Source: Candidatus Bathyarchaeota archaeon (GTDB lineage Archaea > Thermoproteota > Bathyarchaeia > 40CM-2-53-6). From it: a stretch of 17,360 nt of DNA. The translations under genes were made by a program, and so were the position numbers. The stretch lies in assembly GCA_005884605.1 (NCBI GenBank), contig VBBE01000096.1:1-17360 (forward strand), read 5' to 3'. The notes under the pieces were generated by a model. The model did no database searches, was not told the origin of the DNA, and saw only the letters and a program-made list of their open reading frames with translations. This document shows, one piece after another, positions 13,640 through 17,360 of the stretch (position 1 is the first letter of the stretch; the number at the start of each line of letters is the position of its first letter).

Positions 13640-14833
13640 ATGAGCACCCGTGGACGCCTCCACAGCTTCCAAGGCAGATTAGATTCTGCAGTCACGGCTG
13701 TTCGAGAGTCTGCCATCCGAGAAGCGGTTGTTCTCCATCACGATGAAGCAGATGGGCTCACCTCAGCAGCACTTACAAAACTAGCACTGTCAAATCTCGG
13801 ACTCGAGACGAGGCTAATCTGTCTGGACAAGCTATACCCGGAAGTTGTCAGAGACATTGAGTCAGGTCGTCCTCAGGTCGCAGCCTACATCGACTTGGGT
13901 TCCGGACACGTTGACTGGTTGATCGAAGCAAACAGCTCTAAAGGATTAGTCTTGGTTCTGGATCACCACGACACAACCTCTATCCAGAATCCCTTGCTTT
14001 ACAATCTCAACCCTGAACTCTACGGTTTTTCAGGCGAGAAAGACGCCTCCTCCGCAACAGTAGCCTATCTGTTCTGCAAAACTGTCGATCCCGAACTGTC
14101 GTACTACGCCCATCTGGCGACAATAGGGTCTTTGGAAATTCCCGGCGAGACACAAGGACTCAACCTAATCGCCGTGAGCGATGCCAAGGCACGGGGGCTG
14201 GTTCTGGATTCTGGCAAGGGAGACCTAAAGATTCAGGCTAGGGGCATGAATCTTAGCAGAACCCGAGCCTCCAGCCTTCTCAACGTTCTCGGCTCCGTCG
14301 GATACTACAGAAACGGCCCTGAGATGGGAATCGAAGCATGCACAACAGGCTTCACCGACCAAACAATGGCGATGGCGAAAGAGTTCGAGGAAGAACGAAA
14401 ACAGGCCAATCGAAAGATGCTCGCGACGATAAGGAAAGATGGTCTATCCCAGAAGAAGAATATCCAATGGTTTCACGCCCACGACAATTACAAAGGTATG
14501 GGTGGAAAGGTAGTCGGAAGCTTCTGCTCATACCTTCGATACCAGCGAGGCATCAGCCCCATCAAATACCTGATCGGAATGATGAATGTTCCAGCGGATA
14601 TTCCCGGCTGGGGAAAATTACCCTCGTCCATGGTCAAGGTCTCAGGAAGAGCTCCTCAAATCCTTACGAGCCTTATCGAGAAGGGAAAGAAACCCTCCCT
14701 TTCGAAGATCCTCCCTGAGTCCTGCTCAAGGGTTGGTGGTTTCGGAGATGGACACTCCGTTGCAGCATCAGGAGTCTTTCCCGTTGGGAAAGAAGAGATG
14801 TTCGTTGATGAGATAGATCGATTAGCGGCTTAG
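13640..14833 (+). CDS. DHH-family (RecJ-like) phosphoesterase with DHHA1 domain
   Basis: The protein belongs to the DHH superfamily of metal-dependent phosphoesterases (RecJ, NrnA, archaeal GAN-type nucleases). At 397 residues it has motif I HHDEADG (33-39), motif II IDLGS (D85), the name-giving DHH at 108-110, and a C-terminal DHHA1 domain with GGFGDGHSVAASG (366-378). Two departures stand out. Motif I reads H-x-E-x-D-G instead of H-x-D-x-D-G. The motif IV region, ATIGSLEIPGE (about 160-170), lacks the expected Asp. The enzyme may use altered metal ligation or have lost nuclease activity, as in some Cdc45-like archaeal relatives. ATG 13640 is one base after the methyltransferase stop; a TTG at 13625 is a possible longer start. 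The gene ends convergently with the aldehyde dehydrogenase, the two stops overlapping by 4 bases. Confidence 0.88.
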   Translation: MSTRGRLHSFQGRLDSAVTAVRESAIREAVVLHHDEADGLTSAALTKLALSNLGLETRLICLDKLYPEVVRDIESGRPQVAAYIDLGSGHVDWLIEANSSKGLVLVLDHHDTTSIQNPLLYNLNPELYGFSGEKDASSATVAYLFCKTVDPELSYYAHLATIGSLEIPGETQGLNLIAVSDAKARGLVLDSGKGDLKIQARGMNLSRTRASSLLNVLGSVGYYRNGPEMGIEACTTGFTDQTMAMAKEFEEERKQANRKMLATIRKDGLSQKKNIQWFHAHDNYKGMGGKVVGSFCSYLRYQRGISPIKYLIGMMNVPADIPGWGKLPSSMVKVSGRAPQILTSLIEKGKKPSLSKILPESCSRVGGFGDGHSVAASGVFPVGKEEMFVDEIDRLAA

Positions 14834-16410
14834 GCGTCCTTGACTACGGTCTGGGCCTGTTCATGCATGAACTCTAACAGATAATACGGCCCTCCAACCC
14901 CTTTGCCAGTAGCTCCGCTTCCCTTCCAGCCGCCGAAGGATTGAGAGCCGGGCCAGGCGCCTGTCGTTGCTCCACCTTTCCTGTTTGCGTACGTGACTCC
15001 AAAGTCGATGCTTCTGAAAAACTTGTCAACCTCGCCTTGATCGTTGCTGAAGATTCCTGCTGTCAAGCCGAAGTCTGTGTCGTTCGCTTTCTTCAAAGCC
15101 TCGTCTAGGCTCTTGACCTCGTCAACAACCACGAAAGGCAGGAAGAGTTCTTCCTTGAAGAGGCGGTCATTGGAAGGAAGGCCCGCGACGACTGTTGGTT
15201 TGACATAGTAGCCCTTAGAGAGTTTCTTGTCTTCTGGTAGTCCCCCTCCGGCCACTATCTTGCCCCCGTCCTTCTTTGCGAGTTCGAGATAGCGCTGGTA
15301 CTTCTTCACCATCTTCTCATTGATCACGGGTCCAACGAACGCATCCCTATTTCTCGGATCCCCGACTTTGAGATGATCCACTTTGTCTTTGAGGATCTTG
15401 AGGAAGTCGTTCTTTATGCCTCTCTCCACGTAGACTCTTGATGTCGCGCTGCACTTTTGACCGCTATAGCCAAAGCCTCCTCTCACGACTCCTTCCGCGG
15501 CCTTTTCTAGGTCAGCGTTTGATGTGATGAGGGCAGGGTTCTTGCTGCCCATCTCAGCGATGAACGGCTTTGGATAGGGTTGTTTATTCACAAAATCGCG
15601 GTAGAGCTTCATGCCAACATCTTTCGAGCCGGTGAAAGCAATGCCGGCAACGTCAAGGTTCGAGGTGACTTCGTCGCCGAAAGACTCTCCGGGACCCGTC
15701 AGAAAGCTCAGTGCGCCAGGGGGTACTCCCGCGCTGATAAGCGTCTCGTAGAGTTTGAGCCCCGAGAAGGGTGCGGCGCTTGTCGGATGAAACACGACAG
15801 TATTTCCGGTTATGAGAGCTGATGCGATCATTCCCGCGGCAAGGGCGAGTGGAAAGTTGAACGGCGAAATGACAGCCCACACTCCGTAGGGTCGGAGAAC
15901 GCTCTTCGAGGTCTCTCCGGGGGCGCCAGGATGCATTGGCTTCACGTAACCATCGTTCTGTTCCATCAAGTCAGCATAGTAGTCGAACATGTCGATTGCC
16001 TCGCTTGCTTCCGCGACAGCCTCGTACCTGTTCTTGCCAACCTCGTACGTGATCAGCGCTGCGAGCTTGAACCGATCGTCCTCCATGAGGTCCGCCGCTC
16101 TTCGGATGATTGCAACTCTCTCCTTCCAGGACTTTTTGCTCCATTCCTCGAATGCATCCTTGCCCGCTTCGATGGCCTTACGAGCGAACTTTGCGCTTCC
16201 CTTCTGGAAATGGCCTAACAGGATCTTAGTATCTAGAGGGCTTCTGACGTCGAATTCTCCCTCAGCAGCTAGAACTTTTCGGCCGTTGATATACATGGGA
16301 TGATGTTTCCCAAACTCGGTCTCAATCTGTTTCAGTGCTGCTTCGTATTTCGGATGAATGCTCGGGTCTGCGAGGAGTGTTACGTAGGTTAGCTTTGTTT
16401 CCTGACTCAA
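14830..16410 (-). CDS. 1-pyrroline-5-carboxylate (L-glutamate gamma-semialdehyde) dehydrogenase-type ALDH
   Basis: This NAD(P)-dependent aldehyde dehydrogenase probably oxidises glutamate semialdehyde (P5C) to glutamate in proline/arginine breakdown. The 526 residues include the long N-terminal part (HHPMYINGRKV...), PFNFP with N185, the general-base region IAEMGSKN (E286), and the nucleophile in GGFGYSGQKCSATSRVYV (C320). The C-terminal block, GGATTGAWPGSQSFGGWKGSG followed by GGPYYLLEFMHEQAQTVV, is characteristic of the P5C dehydrogenase subgroup. The cofactor loop reads VVFHPTSAAP, with His208 where most ALDHs have Lys, and AEMGSKN has Ser where Gly is usual. The start is TTG 16410, the only start-like codon near the N-terminus, with a TATA-like box about 35 bases upstream. 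It faces the DHH gene tail to tail. Substrate is by family resemblance. Confidence 0.9.
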   Translation of the reverse strand: MSQETKLTYVTLLADPSIHPKYEAALKQIETEFGKHHPMYINGRKVLAAEGEFDVRSPLDTKILLGHFQKGSAKFARKAIEAGKDAFEEWSKKSWKERVAIIRRAADLMEDDRFKLAALITYEVGKNRYEAVAEASEAIDMFDYYADLMEQNDGYVKPMHPGAPGETSKSVLRPYGVWAVISPFNFPLALAAGMIASALITGNTVVFHPTSAAPFSGLKLYETLISAGVPPGALSFLTGPGESFGDEVTSNLDVAGIAFTGSKDVGMKLYRDFVNKQPYPKPFIAEMGSKNPALITSNADLEKAAEGVVRGGFGYSGQKCSATSRVYVERGIKNDFLKILKDKVDHLKVGDPRNRDAFVGPVINEKMVKKYQRYLELAKKDGGKIVAGGGLPEDKKLSKGYYVKPTVVAGLPSNDRLFKEELFLPFVVVDEVKSLDEALKKANDTDFGLTAGIFSNDQGEVDKFFRSIDFGVTYANRKGGATTGAWPGSQSFGGWKGSGATGKGVGGPYYLLEFMHEQAQTVVKDA

Positions 16411-16439
16411 GACGTCTCTGGTGAATAGTCGATCGAGGC

Positions 16440-16451
16440 TAAAGATAAGAC
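16440..16451 (-). promoter_or_regulatory. TATA-like box of the aldehyde dehydrogenase gene
   Basis: On the minus strand GTCTTATCTTTA (about 16440-16451) lies 30-40 bases before TTG 16410 and predicts a leader of about 10 bases. No Shine-Dalgarno is visible before the start, consistent with a near-leaderless transcript. Confidence 0.4.
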
Positions 16452-16504
16452 TAGGCTTGAGAGAGCTTTGTCAAAGAACTGTTAGAAAACGGAAGGATCT
16501 GAAC

Positions 16505-16927
16505 TCAGACAGGTACTGAACGTTGGGTTCTGCGGTAGGTGATTGCCAGTAGCCCACCGATTATTCCTAGTACAGATCCGATTCCTGTGAGGGAGTTTCC
16601 GCCTGCAAAAAATCCCACGACGGAAAAGATCACGATGACGGTTCCCCATGTTGGATACTGGTTGAACCGAAAACTCATCACAACAGCACTGACCAGTACG
16701 AGAATGCCAGAGAGAATCAATATGACCGCGGAGGCTCGTGCGCTCGCTATGGCGAGGCCGAAGTTGGTTGGCCGGACGCTATTTCCCACGAAATTGTTGA
16801 AGGCGGCTCCCGAAGCCGTGTACTTGATAATCCCGCTCGTTGATGCTTTGGCTAACCCACCGATGAAGGTCAGTATTCCAGCGAGTAGCGAGATCGCGTA
16901 TGCCGGAACTCGGTCCTGAGCCGACAA
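16505..16927 (-). CDS. Small four-TM integral membrane protein, unknown function
   Basis: The 140-residue protein has four hydrophobic segments: about 9-26 (AYAISLLAGILTFIGGLA), 65-86 (ASAVILILSGILVLVSAVVMSF), 94-110 (WGTVIVIFSVVGFFAGG) and 116-131 (IGSVLGIIGGLLAITY). It ends in a short basic tail (YRRTQRSVPV), which favours a cytoplasmic C-terminus. Glycine-rich helices and the 4-TM plan resemble small uncharacterised archaeal membrane proteins; I cannot name a family. A loop of about 35 residues between TM1 and TM2 (TSGIIKYTASGAAFNNFVGNS...) is polar. The start is TTG 16927, with AAGGGA about 9 bases upstream on this strand. It lies between the RHH protein gene and the aldehyde dehydrogenase gene, all on the minus strand, but the gaps leave co-transcription open. 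Confidence 0.75.
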   Translation of the reverse strand: MSAQDRVPAYAISLLAGILTFIGGLAKASTSGIIKYTASGAAFNNFVGNSVRPTNFGLAIASARASAVILILSGILVLVSAVVMSFRFNQYPTWGTVIVIFSVVGFFAGGNSLTGIGSVLGIIGGLLAITYRRTQRSVPV

Positions 16928-16986
16928 TTGCCATCCCTTCGATCTGGAGTCAGCCGAGAAATAAGCGTTGCCTGTTTACTAGCGCG

Positions 16987-17208
16987 CTAAGCGGTTATCT
17001 TGGCTCGGAGTCTCTTGGACGCACCGCGCGCCGTTCGGGATCTCCTTGGAGAACCACCTGCGCCGCCCTTACTCTGGTCGTTGCTCATCCAATCAGGGAC
17101 AATAACGGCTCGGATGAGTTCCTGCATCGTTATGCCTCTATCCTTAGCAATCTTTCGGAGTTCGCCGTAGACTTGAGGGTCAAGGGACTGCATGAACTTG
17201 GTCGGCAT
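16987..17208 (-). CDS. Ribbon-helix-helix (CopG/Arc-like) protein with basic tail
   Basis: The N-terminal half, MPTKFMQSLDPQVYGELRKIAKDRGITMQELIRAVIVPDWM, has the strand-helix-helix pattern of RHH DNA-binding proteins: a short strand, then a helix with ELRKIAK, the turn RG-I-T-M, and a second helix with ELIRAVI. The C-terminal 30 residues are Gly/Ser/Arg/Lys-rich (SKGGAGGSPRRSRTARGASKRLRAKITA) and probably disordered. A role as transcription regulator or DNA-associated protein is inferred; no antitoxin partner is visible. The longest frame starts at ATG 17238 (83 residues), but that start has no ribosome site and lies only about 10 bases from the TATA-like box. ATG 17208 (73 residues) is preceded by AGGGAA and gives the usual RHH opening, so I prefer it. 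Confidence 0.72.
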   Translation of the reverse strand: MPTKFMQSLDPQVYGELRKIAKDRGITMQELIRAVIVPDWMSNDQSKGGAGGSPRRSRTARGASKRLRAKITA

Positions 17209-17242
17209 TTCCCTACGCTTCCAGTATACCGGCCGCATCCGT

Positions 17243-17256
17243 AGGATATAATTTCA
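17243..17256 (-). promoter_or_regulatory. TATA-like box of the RHH gene
   Basis: On the minus strand GAAATTATATCC (about 17243-17254) is a good TATA-like element. Its expected start point, about 25 bases downstream near 17222-17228, lies after ATG 17238 but before ATG 17208, which supports the shorter RHH protein. Confidence 0.5.
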
Positions 17257-17316
17257 CGCTTTTGACTCGGACAGAATCCTCTTCCATCTTTTTATTCCAC
17301 TTGGTCGATGGGCGGC

Positions 17317-17360
17317 TCACTGCTTGGTCACAGGCAACAGCTCGAACAGAGAACGTACGG
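17317..17360 (-). CDS. Possible C-terminal end of a gene entering from the right edge
   Basis: Fourteen minus-strand codons (ending ...SLFELLPVTKQ, stop at 17317-17319) could be the end of a protein running in from the right. The stretch is too short to identify or to exclude chance; other frames are open as well. Confidence 0.25.
   Translation of the reverse strand, partial: VRSLFELLPVTKQ

Noticed and set aside
16987..17208. RHH gene as the antitoxin of a toxin-antitoxin pair
   Set aside because: The neighbouring minus-strand gene encodes a 4-TM membrane protein with no toxin-like features, and no small toxin-type frame overlaps the RHH gene.
1..17360. tRNA or rRNA genes, CRISPR arrays, insertion sequences, attachment sites
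   Set aside because: I looked for T-loop-like GGTTCRANYC motifs, regularly spaced direct repeats, transposase-like proteins and terminal inverted repeats and found none.

Overview
The window is a stretch of archaeal chromosome, most likely from a TACK-group (Thermoproteota) lineage such as Bathyarchaeia or a relative. The evidence is the archaeal/eukaryotic form of every information-processing protein (prefoldin alpha, Spt5/NusG with one NGN and one KOW domain, Sec61-gamma-type SecE, uL11, uL1, uL10/P0, P1-type L12, archaeal AlaRS and LeuRS), TATA/BRE-like elements 25-35 bases before many starts, and the gene order prefoldin-ftsY-secE-nusG-L11-L1-L10-L12-alaS, which as I recall it is typical of this group. 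The exact lineage is inference. Base composition is even and moderate, with no sign of a plasmid, phage, transposon or CRISPR array. TTG starts are frequent (ftsY, argF, the 96-aa cysteine protein, the aldehyde dehydrogenase, the 4-TM protein).

Layout. 1-1257: end of a prefoldin alpha gene overlapping ftsY (SRP receptor). 1313-2644: a divergent pair, a SelW-like Rdx protein (minus) and ornithine carbamoyltransferase argF (plus), placed between ftsY and secE. 2811-5910: a secretion/transcription/ribosome operon, secE-nusG-rpl11-rpl1-rpl10-rpl12. 6024-11554: alanyl-tRNA synthetase and then leucyl-tRNA synthetase. The leuS gene is broken near 10213-10235 and also lacks a standard start codon. 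11561-12398: two small minus-strand cysteine-containing proteins separated by about 330 bases with no convincing gene but with a recurring GATTCTGG octamer. 12481-14833: a PUA-containing NSUN-type RNA m5C methyltransferase followed one base later by a DHH-family phosphoesterase. 14830-17208 (minus): a 1-pyrroline-5-carboxylate-type aldehyde dehydrogenase, a 4-TM membrane protein and a ribbon-helix-helix protein.

How they fit together. The left two thirds is growth machinery: co-translational folding and targeting (prefoldin, FtsY, SecE), transcription elongation (Spt5), the ribosomal L1/L11/P-stalk proteins, and two tRNA synthetases, followed by an RNA methyltransferase and a nuclease-like DHH protein. 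ArgF and the aldehyde dehydrogenase are arginine/proline-glutamate metabolism genes set around this core.

I see no undescribed multi-gene system. The points most worth a second look are the interrupted leuS with a Shine-Dalgarno but no ATG/GTG/TTG, an apparent CTG start for L11, departures from the usual catalytic motifs in the DHH protein and the aldehyde dehydrogenase, and the octamer-rich intergenic region.
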